Assembly (NCBI GenBank): GCA_002011125.2
Contig: MTMF02000009.1
Coordinates: forward strand, 712,989 to 776,988
Direction of reading: 5' to 3'
From: Candidatus Hydrothermarchaeum profundi
GTDB lineage: Archaea; Hydrothermarchaeota; Hydrothermarchaeia; Hydrothermarchaeales; Hydrothermarchaeaceae
DNA: 64,000 bases
Shown here: piece by piece, positions 25,636-35,100 of the stretch
Layout: each line of letters starts with the position of its first letter
Numbering within the stretch: position 1 is the first letter of the stretch
The notes under the pieces: generated by a model
Database searches by the model: none
Seen by the model: only the letters and a program-made list of their open reading frames with translations
What the model was told of the DNA's origin: nothing
Program-made: the position numbers and the translations under genes

Positions 25636-25653
25636 ATATAGTTTTTTACTGCA
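25636..25653 (-). promoter_or_regulatory. Conserved promoter-like element of microprotein B
   Basis: Exact copy of the 18-nt element at 22198-22215, lying 39 nt before the microprotein B start codon. The flanks differ, so the element itself appears to be kept. Confidence 0.55.
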
Positions 25654-25752
25654 AAAAATAAGTATTTATTTATATTAATCTTACAAAATGCAAAGATCAA
25701 TTTTTTTTTAATTATACTTAAGAAAGTCTTTACTATTGAGGATTAGAGGCTA

Positions 25753-26250
25753 TCAGGTAATAGAAGTTAGGGTTTTTAAAAAATCTTTCGCATCGATAAA
25801 GCCTACAATCTTTTTGATGATTTTTCCTTCCGGATCAACGAACACTAAGGTGGGGGTTCCTCGAACACCGAATTTTATTATTATTGGGATGTTCTCTCTA
25901 TCATTCACATCAATAGATGCTAGTATGAAATTCTCTTCTAGAGCAGATTTTACTTTTTTGTCTGATAGTACATCTGAGTCGAATTTCATACACCATACAC
26001 AGGACTCTGATCTGAAGTAGACTAGCGTTGGTTTTCTGGACTCGCCGGCTATCTTAACTGCTTTGTCATAAGATGTATAAAATGGTAGTCCGGAGATTAG
26101 GATGATTTCTTCATTCGGATCTGAAATATTCCCTAGAGAGCCTATTTCAGTTATTTTCTCGGTATCACCTCTGATTCCATAGATTCCCCAAAAAATAGCA
26201 AAGGATGCTAGTAACACTACAGCTATAATGAGAATTTTCTGTATCTCCAC
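25753..26250 (-). CDS. Membrane-anchored thioredoxin-like protein (CVWC)
   Basis: A 165-residue protein: N-terminal anchor helix, a short linker and an exported thioredoxin domain with redox site ESCVWCMKFDSDV and cis-Pro in VRGTPTLVFVDPEG. It is a paralogue of the CTYC protein nearer ccmF and likely reduces Cys pairs of apocytochromes or keeps the exported Cys peptides reduced. First gene of the minus-strand cytochrome maturation group. Confidence 0.85.
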   Translation of the reverse strand: MEIQKILIIAVVLLASFAIFWGIYGIRGDTEKITEIGSLGNISDPNEEIILISGLPFYTSYDKAVKIAGESRKPTLVYFRSESCVWCMKFDSDVLSDKKVKSALEENFILASIDVNDRENIPIIIKFGVRGTPTLVFVDPEGKIIKKIVGFIDAKDFLKTLTSIT

Positions 26251-26544
26251 GTTGCATCGCCTTTTCTATTAAAAAACGTAATACCAAGTTTTTATTCTCT
26301 TTCCCAAATTTCACCCAAATCAGCTGAGATAATTAACATTAAGTTTGCTGTTTAATCTAAAAAATAACTCTAATATATAATTATAAGTCTTCTTCAAGCT
26401 TTAATAATTCTAATTTCATGTAATTAGACGATATTTTATCTTTTTTATTAAAATTAAAATAGAAAAATATGAAGACAGCAAACGGTATTGGAGGCAAAAT
26501 ATTACAGTAATTGTGGGTGAATACCTGAAAAAGGAGGATAAGAT

Positions 26545-27054
26545 ATGAAAAAAAATTTAATATTCGCCGTGGTTTCCGCAATGGCTACGGGATTAATTCT
26601 CATGTTTTTTATTCTATATCTTACAAATACTCCGAGTGAAGCTATAAGCGAGGCAGATGTTACAAAGACGGTCAATGGTAATCAAGAAAAGACAGATGAG
26701 TACTACACTAGAGTAAGTCCTGGAAATATTGAAGTAACCGCTATTTTTTTAAATCCAAATTATGGTGATAAATTCGAGAGTTCTATAGCCTTTTATATTC
26801 GGTTAGATACCCACTCGGGGGATCTCTTCTCATATGATATAGAGGAATTAACTGAGTTGATTGATAATGACGGCAGGAGATATAAGCCAATAAAATGGTC
26901 AGAATCAGAGAATTCATGGGGGCATCATAGATCTGGACTATTGGAATTTGAAAGATTCGATAAAAGCGGGAGGGATCTTCTAAGTCAAGAGCGTTTGAAA
27001 CTTGTAATTAAGGGGATAGAGAGAGACATAGAGTTTGTGTGGGACGTGGAGTGA
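26545..27054 (+). CDS. Exported hypothetical protein with beta-rich domain (LDTHSGD family)
   Basis: A 169-residue protein with an N-terminal signal anchor and an exported beta-sandwich-like domain containing FYIRLDTHSGDLFSYDIEELTEL and a SWGHHRSGLLEF segment. I recall similar proteins of unknown function near metal transport genes, but cannot check this. AAGGAGG precedes the ATG. The next gene starts just after its stop and encodes a membrane protein with a Cys/His motif, so the two may act together on a metal. Confidence 0.65.
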   Translation: MKKNLIFAVVSAMATGLILMFFILYLTNTPSEAISEADVTKTVNGNQEKTDEYYTRVSPGNIEVTAIFLNPNYGDKFESSIAFYIRLDTHSGDLFSYDIEELTELIDNDGRRYKPIKWSESENSWGHHRSGLLEFERFDKSGRDLLSQERLKLVIKGIERDIEFVWDVE

Positions 27055-27058
27055 TAAA

Positions 27059-27634
27059 GTGGATAGGAGGTACATCTACGCATTCTTAGGGAGTTTTTCT
27101 TTAACCATTCTCTACATTGGTATAACCTCCTTAGGTGGAGGAGTCGAGCTTTTTAAGGCAGAGTTTAGAGAGTTGTGGTATTTTTTGCTACCCCTCATAG
27201 GAGGTTTTGGGCTACAAATATGGTTGTTTAGCCATATCAGACTATATGGGAAAGGCGAAGGGAAAAAAGAGGTTGCTACAACAGGCTGTGTTTCGACAGG
27301 TTCTATGATTGCATGTTGTGCTCACCATGTCACAGATATATTGCCCTTTGTTGGTTTGACTGCAGCTGCGGTAGTTTTAGCCGACTATCAACGCCCCCTC
27401 CTTTTGATAGGGAACCTCTCTAATGTAATAGGAGCGATATGGATGCTAGATATAATTCAAAAGTTTCATCTATACAGCGAGGAAAGCAGGTTTAAGGCCC
27501 TTGAGAGAATTCATTTTGGAGCGTTAAAGTGGCATATTATACTTTCTGCCATAGCGATATTTATAGTATATCTTATAATTTATAATCCATCGAAAATAAA
27601 TGTGGAAGAAATGCTAAAATTAGCAAGTTCCTGA
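27059..27634 (+). CDS. Membrane protein with GCVSTGSMIACCAHHVTD motif
   Basis: About 191 residues from GTG 27059, five nt after the upstream stop; GTG 27035 would overlap that gene. Roughly five membrane helices. The central segment TGCVSTGSMIACCAHHVTDILPFVG holds three Cys and two His at a helix edge, which looks like a soft-metal site. Function unknown; probable operon with the exported protein upstream. Confidence 0.65.
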   Translation: MDRRYIYAFLGSFSLTILYIGITSLGGGVELFKAEFRELWYFLLPLIGGFGLQIWLFSHIRLYGKGEGKKEVATTGCVSTGSMIACCAHHVTDILPFVGLTAAAVVLADYQRPLLLIGNLSNVIGAIWMLDIIQKFHLYSEESRFKALERIHFGALKWHIILSAIAIFIVYLIIYNPSKINVEEMLKLASS

Positions 27635-27696
27635 TGAAACATATTACGCACTGAGTCTATTCGTAATTCCCTGAGACAATGGTTGTATATCGTCCT

Positions 27697-27888
<192 letters not shown>

Positions 27889-28842
27889 TCATAAGTATCT
27901 CCATTTAAATATTTTTCTCATTTTTTCAACTTCTTCTTTGACAATATTTTCTACATCCGGCACTGCGTTTTTTTCTATTTCCATATTTGCTAGTACAGCG
28001 GATCTTATACTACTTAGAAGTTTTACACCAGTTATCTTAGTTACTTCAGGGTCGACATTTCCAAAGGGGGAGACATCAGCAATTGTAATGTTACAGGGCT
28101 GTATAAGCATATCGGGTGTAAGTCTGTTATGAGACGCTAAAGTAGCGCATATCAATAGGTCAGCTTTTTCCACAGCTTTCATCAAATCTCTGTAGAGTAT
28201 GGATCTACCTCCCACTTCTGCCGCTGTAAGTTTAGCGATGTCAAAGTGCCTATGAGCAACTGCTATCTCTGCTCCAAGCTTTCTAATCTTTTTCGCAATC
28301 CTTCTCCCCAGTAGGCCCGCTCCTAGTAGTATGACTATTCTCCCTTCAAAAGTCTGGAATTCCTTTTGAATAGAGGATAACACTAATTTTTCGACAGTAG
28401 GACTTCCTCCAATATTAGTTTCATTCCACGCTCTCTGGGAGACTTTGAGAGCTCCTTTAAATAGAGATTTTAGGAAGGGGTGGAGGGTGGAATTCTTCTC
28501 TGCGCAGTCTAAGGAGCTTTTCACCAGCCGAGGGATATAGGTCTCACCATAAACCTTTGATTCGATCCCCCCTACTAGTCTCATTAAATGCTCCACAGCC
28601 TTTTCATCGTAGTATATAAGGAATTCCTTTCTTCTCTCGTTATATAACACTTCTAGGATATCATCGATCTCTTTTTCTTCTTCCACTAACGCGTAGACTT
28701 CAATCCTCGTACCACTTTGAAATAAAATTGTTTTCCCATCGCTAAAAAGCCTATAGAATTCTGCGGGATTCTTAAAATAAAATCCGAGAAAGTCGGCGTA
28801 AGGAATTTTAATGTGATGTAGAGATAAGCATACAAGACGCAT
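27889..28842 (-). CDS. Glutamyl-tRNA reductase-like protein lacking the catalytic cysteine
   Basis: A 317-residue protein with the HemA plan: N-terminal domain (LSLHH, then LMRLVGGIESKVYGETYI in place of LxxVASGLDSMVLGE), NADPH-binding IVILLGAGLLGRRIAKKI, and ADLLICATLASHNRLTPDML. At the catalytic STCNRTE site it has QSGTRIE, so Gly44 replaces the essential Cys and normal glutamyl-tRNA reduction is unlikely. It is divergent from dsrAB and cotranscribed with a ferredoxin. A role in sirohaem or haem supply for the sulfite reductase is possible but unproved. Confidence 0.75.
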   Translation of the reverse strand: MRLVCLSLHHIKIPYADFLGFYFKNPAEFYRLFSDGKTILFQSGTRIEVYALVEEEKEIDDILEVLYNERRKEFLIYYDEKAVEHLMRLVGGIESKVYGETYIPRLVKSSLDCAEKNSTLHPFLKSLFKGALKVSQRAWNETNIGGSPTVEKLVLSSIQKEFQTFEGRIVILLGAGLLGRRIAKKIRKLGAEIAVAHRHFDIAKLTAAEVGGRSILYRDLMKAVEKADLLICATLASHNRLTPDMLIQPCNITIADVSPFGNVDPEVTKITGVKLLSSIRSAVLANMEIEKNAVPDVENIVKEEVEKMRKIFKWRYL

Positions 28843-28933
28843 AATTTTTTACTCTTTCAAAACATTTTAAAATATATCGTAAGCCCAAAGTATGGTTGTG
28901 CAGGGGTATGCTCAAAAAAGTAGCATATATTGG

Positions 28934-28946
28934 ATTATATATAACA
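28934..28946 (+). promoter_or_regulatory. TATA-like element upstream of dsrA
   Basis: ATTATATATAACA lies about 35-45 nt before the proposed dsrA start, the place expected for an archaeal TATA box with a short leader holding AGGAGGTG. Confidence 0.4.
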
Positions 28947-28979
28947 TAATCTTAATTACTCAAGGTAGGAGGTGTGAGA

Positions 28980-30134
28980 GTGTCGGATACTCCCCTTTTG
29001 GATGAGGCTGAGAAAGGTCCATGGCCGAGTCTTGTCACAGAGATAAAGAAAACGGGATTTAAAGGCCTACTCAAAATATATGAGCTGGCTTATGAGGATA
29101 AAGTAACTCACTGGACTCATGGAGGGATGGTAGGCTACCCCGGATATGATGCGGGGGTAATAGGCAGGCTTAGCGATCGGCATGACATTCTTAGAGATTG
29201 CCATACTATACGGATGATACAGCCAGCGGCTTGGTTTTACAGCACAAAAAAGTTGAGAAAGCTTGTTGAGATCTGGAATAAGTACTCATACGGCTTGATG
29301 AACTTTCATGGAGCGACCGGAGATTTTCAATTAATCGGCATAGAAACAGATAAAATAGAGCCTTTCTTCGATGAAGTCTCGAAGGAGCACTGGGATATAG
29401 GGGGCTCTGCCGGTGACTTTAGGACTGCAAGCTGTTGTATAGGTCCCGCTAGGTGTGAGATGGCCCTGATAGATACTTTGGATATCTATCAGACGCTGAT
29501 GAGTGACGAAGAGATATTGAATGATATGCATAGACCAAGGTTTCCATACAAATTCAAAGTAAAGATAGCTGGTTGTCCAACTGATTGCATTGCTGGTGTA
29601 GCTAGGGCAGACCTATTGGTCGTAGGAACATGGAGGGATAATATTAAGATAAACCAGGAGGAGGTAAGGAAATACGCTGAGAAGGGAGTAGATATTGGTT
29701 TAATAGCTTCGAAATGTCCTGGAAATGCTATGCAGTGGGATGGAGAGGAGCTTAAGATTGATAATGATAACTGCATGCGTTGTATGTTCTGCCTTCAAAA
29801 AATGTCTAAGGCTCTTAGACCTGGAGATGATAGGGGTGCTACCCTGGTTATGGGTGGTAGGGCTAGGGGGAGATATGGAGCCTTTTTAGGATGGGTTTTA
29901 ATGCCCTTTATCAAACTCGAAAAGCCCTATGAAGAGCTTAAAGACCTCATATACAAGCTCATTGACTGGTGGGATGAGAATGGCAGAACAAAGGAGAGGA
30001 TCGGCGAGACTATATACAGGTTGGGAGCAGGTAAGTTCTTAAAAGAGACTGGTTTGAAGCCGCATCCAGCGATGGTTCAAGCTCCTAGGAATAATCCTTT
30101 CTGGTTCTATTGGCCTGGAGAAGTAGAAGAGTGA
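28980..30134 (+). CDS. dsrA: Dissimilatory sulfite reductase alpha subunit
   Basis: About 384 residues. GTG 28980 (MSDTPLLDEAE) has AGGAGGTG 5 nt upstream; GTG 28974 is an alternative. Sirohaem-[4Fe-4S] ligands are visible as CCIGPARC (Cys153, Cys159) and GCPTDC (Cys199, Cys203), and the inserted ferredoxin domain as SKCPGNAM with NCMRCMFCLQKM. It reduces sulfite to sulfide as an alpha2-beta2 complex with DsrB. It is shorter than many DsrA proteins (around 420). Only dsrB follows; dsrC, dsrD and dsrMK were not seen. Confidence 0.93.
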   Translation: MSDTPLLDEAEKGPWPSLVTEIKKTGFKGLLKIYELAYEDKVTHWTHGGMVGYPGYDAGVIGRLSDRHDILRDCHTIRMIQPAAWFYSTKKLRKLVEIWNKYSYGLMNFHGATGDFQLIGIETDKIEPFFDEVSKEHWDIGGSAGDFRTASCCIGPARCEMALIDTLDIYQTLMSDEEILNDMHRPRFPYKFKVKIAGCPTDCIAGVARADLLVVGTWRDNIKINQEEVRKYAEKGVDIGLIASKCPGNAMQWDGEELKIDNDNCMRCMFCLQKMSKALRPGDDRGATLVMGGRARGRYGAFLGWVLMPFIKLEKPYEELKDLIYKLIDWWDENGRTKERIGETIYRLGAGKFLKETGLKPHPAMVQAPRNNPFWFYWPGEVEE

Positions 30135-30145
30135 GGTGAGGAGAG

Positions 30146-31228
30146 ATGGCTTTAACTATGGATGAGCTTGACTTTGGACCGCCTGATTATAAGGAAATGC
30201 TACCGGAGACCCTTAAAAGGAACTATGGAAAGTGGATATACCACGAGCTAATAAAGCCGGGAGTATTTAAGCATGTTTCGAGTACTGGGGACGAGGTGTA
30301 CACGGTTAGGTCCGGGCAGCCTAAGTTTATAGCGTCTTCAACAGTTCTTAAGCTGTGTGACTTAGCTGACAAATACTGTGAGGGCTCTTTAAGGTTTACC
30401 AGCAAACATAGTATTGAGTGGATAGTACCGAAAAAAGATGATGTAGATAAGCTGATAGAAGAGTTAAAGAAACTCGGGTTACCGATAGGAGGAACAGGAA
30501 ACGCTATGCATAGTATTGTGCAGTGTACCGGCTGGGTGCACTGTCATACCCCTGCAACTGATGCTCCCGGAATCGCCAAGGCAGTTTATGATGAGTTAAT
30601 CTCTTACTTCCAGAGGGATGACTTGCCTGCTAGACTGAATATAGCTGTCTCTGGGTGTTTGAATATGTGTGGCGCTATTCACTGCTCGGATATAGCGGTT
30701 CTCGGCGTACATAGGCGTCCGCCAAAGGTGAATGATGAGGTAGTATCAAAAGCATGTGAGATTCCTACTATGATAGCTTCGTGTCCTACCTACGCTATCA
30801 AGCCCAATCCAAAGGCGAAAAGCATTAGGATTGATGCTAATAAATGCATGTATTGTGGAATCTGCTATAGTATTTGCCCGGGGGTACCTATTGCAGATGC
30901 GAAGAACGATGGAGTTTCTATTTGGGTAGGTGGGAAGGTATCTAATACTCGAAGTGGTCCAGCGTTTTCACGTTTAGCGGTTCCTTATCTGCCGAATAAT
31001 CCTCCTAGGTGGCCGGAGGTAGTGGAGGTAGTAAAGAAGATAGTGGAGACATGGGCGAGTGAAGCTAAGCCTCATGAGAGAATGGGCGAGTGGATTTCAA
31101 GGATAGGATGGCCTGCTTTCTTCGATAAGACGGGTCTAGAGTTTACGGATAAACACATTGATGACTATATCTTTTCTATTAGAGATATGAGAGTTGGTGC
31201 TAGGATAAGGGGACGTGAGATGAAGTGA
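30146..31228 (+). CDS. dsrB: Dissimilatory sulfite reductase beta subunit
   Basis: A 360-residue partner of DsrA. It has its own full sirohaem-cluster set, CTGWVHC (Cys127, Cys133) and GCLNMC (Cys171, Cys175), and a ferredoxin domain, SCPTYAIKP with KCMYCGICYSICPG. The ATG lies 11 nt after dsrA with GTGAGGAGAG before it. The normal length and intact ligands suggest a working enzyme. Whether it works in the reductive direction cannot be told from this alone. Confidence 0.93.
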   Translation: MALTMDELDFGPPDYKEMLPETLKRNYGKWIYHELIKPGVFKHVSSTGDEVYTVRSGQPKFIASSTVLKLCDLADKYCEGSLRFTSKHSIEWIVPKKDDVDKLIEELKKLGLPIGGTGNAMHSIVQCTGWVHCHTPATDAPGIAKAVYDELISYFQRDDLPARLNIAVSGCLNMCGAIHCSDIAVLGVHRRPPKVNDEVVSKACEIPTMIASCPTYAIKPNPKAKSIRIDANKCMYCGICYSICPGVPIADAKNDGVSIWVGGKVSNTRSGPAFSRLAVPYLPNNPPRWPEVVEVVKKIVETWASEAKPHERMGEWISRIGWPAFFDKTGLEFTDKHIDDYIFSIRDMRVGARIRGREMK

Positions 31229-31272
31229 GGGTAGGGCAATAATATTTTATCAAGTATTATTGACTATCGTAT

Positions 31273-31860
31273 ATGCTTGTTAAGATCGGTGGGAGCCTGT
31301 TAGAATATTCAAGGGAAATCTTGAAGATACTAAAGAAATATGATCCCGTAATAGTTCCGGGAGGAGGGGTATTTGCAGAGTTAGTTAGGAGGATATATTC
31401 GGGTTATGGTATCTCTGAAAAGGCTGCTCACCGTATGGCTATTTTAGCCATGGAACAATATGGACTTTTTCTATCAGATATCTCAGGTATTCCCTCAAGC
31501 TATGAGTTAGGAAATAGTCGCCCTTTTATCTTTTTACCCTCAAGGCTACTGGAAGAAGAACCTCTTAAAGCCTCTTGGGATGTAACTTCGGATACGATAG
31601 CCTGTCATGTAGCCAAGCTTTTGGGGGAAAGGATCTTCATCAAATTAACGGATGTTGATGGGGTACTTGTCCGAGGAAGGTATGTTAAGGAGATATCAGC
31701 CACAGAGCTTCTTAAAATTGGAACTACCTGCGTAGATAAAGAGTTGCCGAAGTATCTTATGAAATACGGTATAAATTGTTGGGTGGTAAACGGCAAAAGG
31801 CTGGAGAATGTGGATAGGGCGATGAGAGGCAACATAAAAGGTACATTGATTTCTCATTGA
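31273..31860 (+). CDS. Amino acid kinase family protein, probable MfnE (methanofuran biosynthesis)
   Basis: A 195-residue small kinase of the aspartate/acetylglutamate kinase superfamily: VKIGGSLLEYS, VPGGGVFAELVRR, WDVTSDTIACHVAKLL, IKLTDVDGVL and a final GTLIS. Length and the motif AAHRMAILAMEQYG fit MfnE, which phosphorylates aminomethylfuran phosphate in methanofuran synthesis. An isopentenyl phosphate kinase is less likely because the protein is short. Methanofuran use agrees with ftr and the MfnD-like gene. Confidence 0.75.
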   Translation: MLVKIGGSLLEYSREILKILKKYDPVIVPGGGVFAELVRRIYSGYGISEKAAHRMAILAMEQYGLFLSDISGIPSSYELGNSRPFIFLPSRLLEEEPLKASWDVTSDTIACHVAKLLGERIFIKLTDVDGVLVRGRYVKEISATELLKIGTTCVDKELPKYLMKYGINCWVVNGKRLENVDRAMRGNIKGTLISH

Positions 31861-32178
31861 GCACTATGTTTACTTTTGTTTAATAAGGATTTTTATAAGG
31901 TATTTTAGCGTGTAATGTTTAAACATTCATTTTTTGAATAGAATGATGCATAAATGTAACCAAAAACATATATAAGGCCTTATCTATAGTAGTGGGAGAA
32001 TAGGAGTGAGTTAGAAGGAGGTTAAGGCTAAATTGGGGATTATTAAATATTTTTTTAAGAAACCCTTTTATATGAGTGCTTTTTTTGGTATGGGGATAAG
32101 AAATGTTGGGGCAATTAACAAATAGCGTAACAATATGCAAATATGATTTAGTTAATTTTAAACAGAGGAGGTAGGAAG
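31861..32178 (+). other. 318-nt leader/promoter region of the giant surface-protein gene
   Basis: Holds a TATA-like ACATATATAAGG at about 31966-31977, a GGAGG at 32018 and a possible 30-codon ORF (reported apart), then the GAGGAGGT ribosome site of the surface-protein gene. If the TATA-like site is used, the mRNA leader is about 180 nt, long for an archaeal gene. Confidence 0.4.
32033..32125 (+). CDS. Possible 30-residue small ORF upstream of surface protein
   Basis: A TTG-started frame of 30 codons begins MGIIKYFFKKPFYMSAFF and ends GAINK. AAGGAGG lies 11 nt upstream, a little far. It could be a small amphipathic membrane peptide or a leader peptide affecting the downstream gene. There is no conservation evidence in the window. 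Confidence 0.3.
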   Translation: MGIIKYFFKKPFYMSAFFGMGIRNVGAINK

Positions 32179-35100
32179 GTGAAATTTAGTTTTTGGAAGC
32201 TATTTTTCATGTTTTCTGTGTTACTTGTTGGGATGTCAAACGTCTATGCTGCTGAGTATGCTATTTTCGCAAGTTTAGATTCTCATAAATACTTGCCGGG
32301 GGAATATGTAAATTTAACTGGTGAAATCTATAGCGGTACTACGTTAGCCTCGGATGTTAACGTAGGGGTTAGTATTTACTTTGGGGAGTCTATTGTTTCT
32401 TCTGACTCAGCTAAAACAGATTCTTCTGGCTCTTTTAGTTTCACTTTTACCGATGCCACAGCTAATAAGGGTGATTATACTGTAAACATAACGGTTGGCT
32501 CCTCCTCTGTGGTGATACCCTATACTGTTAGTTCAGCTGAAAACTTTATGCTTATCCTTGTAAATGAAACTATACCGGTCTCTCTTGCTCCTTTCTCTCT
32601 GAATGATGTTAATTCAGGTAATATCGTGTTTGTAGACTCCTCGATTGACATCAGTAGCGCGGTAGCAAAGAATTTCACTTATAATAATACCGAGTACTGG
32701 GTTCTTTTACCTAGAGCTTCAAGCGGAAAGTACGAAGAGGCGTTTATTGATGATGATGCGAACTTCTCTTTAAGTAGCGATAGCAGCGGTAGCCCGGTTA
32801 TAAAGTACTTGAAAGAAGGCTCTAAGGTAAAATTGAGCGATAAGAACTTTATAATAGCATATATTGATCCATTTGGCTCTGAAATAATATTTGCGGAGGA
32901 TATCCCTGCTAGGTTCTCTGGAGGGGAAGACGCAAAACTTTTATGCATTGCAACAAATGCATCCGGCGGGCCTGTTAGCGATGAAAATCTCACTCTTAAG
33001 AAGTTCTATGATAACGGAACTATAATAAAGAATTATGGGGTTATAGGAGTTTCAAATAGTGGTGGCTACTATATTTATAGCATATCTGTGGATACAGATG
33101 GGGGAAGAAAACATTATATACTCAACGATGCAGGCCATGCTTCGTATGAAGTATCTACATACACTCTTAATGTCCTCATAACAGATAGTGAGGGTAACCC
33201 GGCTTATGTAGTTAAACCTGGTCAAGACCTAAACATTACCGTAAGCATTCTTGACTCTTCTAACCAGCCTATATCAAATACTTGGGTGAATGTTTCTATC
33301 ACCGGAACAGAATACAATAGTAGGTTTAGCATGAACCTGCCAAATGGGACCATTACCCAAACAATTTCAGCTCCAACTAAGCCTGGGTCCTACACCCTTG
33401 AGTTTATTTCAAACTATAATGGCGAGAAAAAGAAGATAATCAATAAAATCGTAGTTAAACAATACAATCTATTTATAGCTCCTCTAGCAAAGGGTAAGGG
33501 TGCTTCTCAGGGATTTGCTCCAGGCGAGTATGGAGCAATTTTTGTTGCAGCTACAGACTTATCTACCGGCGATTTTCTGAATCTCTCAGATTTAACTGGT
33601 GATGGGGTCAATGTTTCTCTGGAAGGATTTTATGATTCATCTGGAAACAACAAGTTCACAGGTGACACGGTTCTCTCGGATACGACAGAAGCGAATGTAT
33701 CCCAGATAATTGCAAATGGAAATGCAGCAGTGATGAATATAAGCGGATTCTTCCATTTCCTTACAGATACCGGAGAGATCATGCCTGAGGAAGAACAGAC
33801 TTGGCTGGAGGAAAAATTCGGCGAAAAGGCGATTGTCATAATCTTCCAGGCTCCATTTGAGGAGGATACCTACAAAGTAAAAGTTAGTGCAATAATAGAA
33901 GGAACTGATCAATACGCCTTCAATACGATAGGAGTCCAGAGGATATTCGTATGGGGCGAGCCAGTAGATGCGGAGAGCAAGAGCTTTACGTGGGGAATAA
34001 GTCCCGGTAGCGATATTTGCTTAAATATAAGAGGATATGATCCGGGTAAAGGACCTATTGATGGAAGTAAGATAAATGATGCTACACTGATAGAGGTTAT
34101 AGCTGAGAGCGGAGCTAGTGTAACAAGTTCTATGGTGAATGAGAATTTCACCAAGGAAGAAAACAATGCATATCTTTGCTTCACAGTAAACGATAGCGAG
34201 ATGGGTGGTCATTTTGTTAGGTTCAGAGTAAACGCTACGGTAGAGAAGTGGAATGGAACAGAGTATGTTCAAAACTATACGACGGCGATCGGAGACGGAT
34301 GGTTCCAAGAAAAACTATACCAAGTATGGGCATATCCCTATGTAGAAGGCTCTGAGACGGACGGCGGTAGAAAGGCCGTGTTTGGTTCTAATAGCAATAT
34401 CATCTTGAGGGTAGAAGTTAGGAATGCTCAGGGTGGTCAACTGGGCCAAACGCAAGCAGAGGGTATAACGGTTTCTCTGGTAGAGGTTAGAAATGATAGG
34501 ACTTGGCAGACCGTTGATGCTACTGCATCGTCTACGACAACAGATTCAAATGGCACAGCAACACTTAATATAAGTAAGACTAGTGGGTCTTGGAGTAGTG
34601 GGGGCTATGTTGTTAAGGTAAAAATCGTAGATACTAATGACCAAACCGATTATGGTTATGGTTGGTTTGAAATAAGAAACTTCAATTTCTGGGCTTGGAC
34701 AAATAATTGGGAGGTCTCTCTCAATAAGGATATAAGCGTCACATTAGAAACAAAAGAATTTAATTTCACTGGTATTTCTGCTACTATCACAGCTGAGAGA
34801 CTCATGTATATGGGCACTTTCGACAAGTGGCAGCCTCCAGTATTGGTGAATGATTCACTAGGAGTAACAGGGCAGACGGATTCTAGCGGCTCTGGTAGCT
34901 TAACTATACCTGCAGGTACTTTGAAAGAGGAGGGCCAGTATATGCTTACCTTAAAAGCTACAACTACAGATGGCAGGACGGATAATACCGATGTCTGGTT
35001 CTATGCGAAGTCATTTGTTCTTGACGTGAGAGATGAAAATCAAGATACTTGGCCTCCCCGGTATGGGTTAACGGATATAGCTAATATAACTGTGAGAGGA

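Noticed and set aside
31273-31860. Isopentenyl phosphate kinase, given the mevalonate genes
   Set aside because: The protein is about 60 residues shorter than that enzyme, and the motif pattern is nearer MfnE.
31919-32140. 73-codon minus-strand frame upstream of the surface-protein gene
   Set aside because: No ribosome site, low-complexity composition, and it covers the probable promoter of the giant gene.
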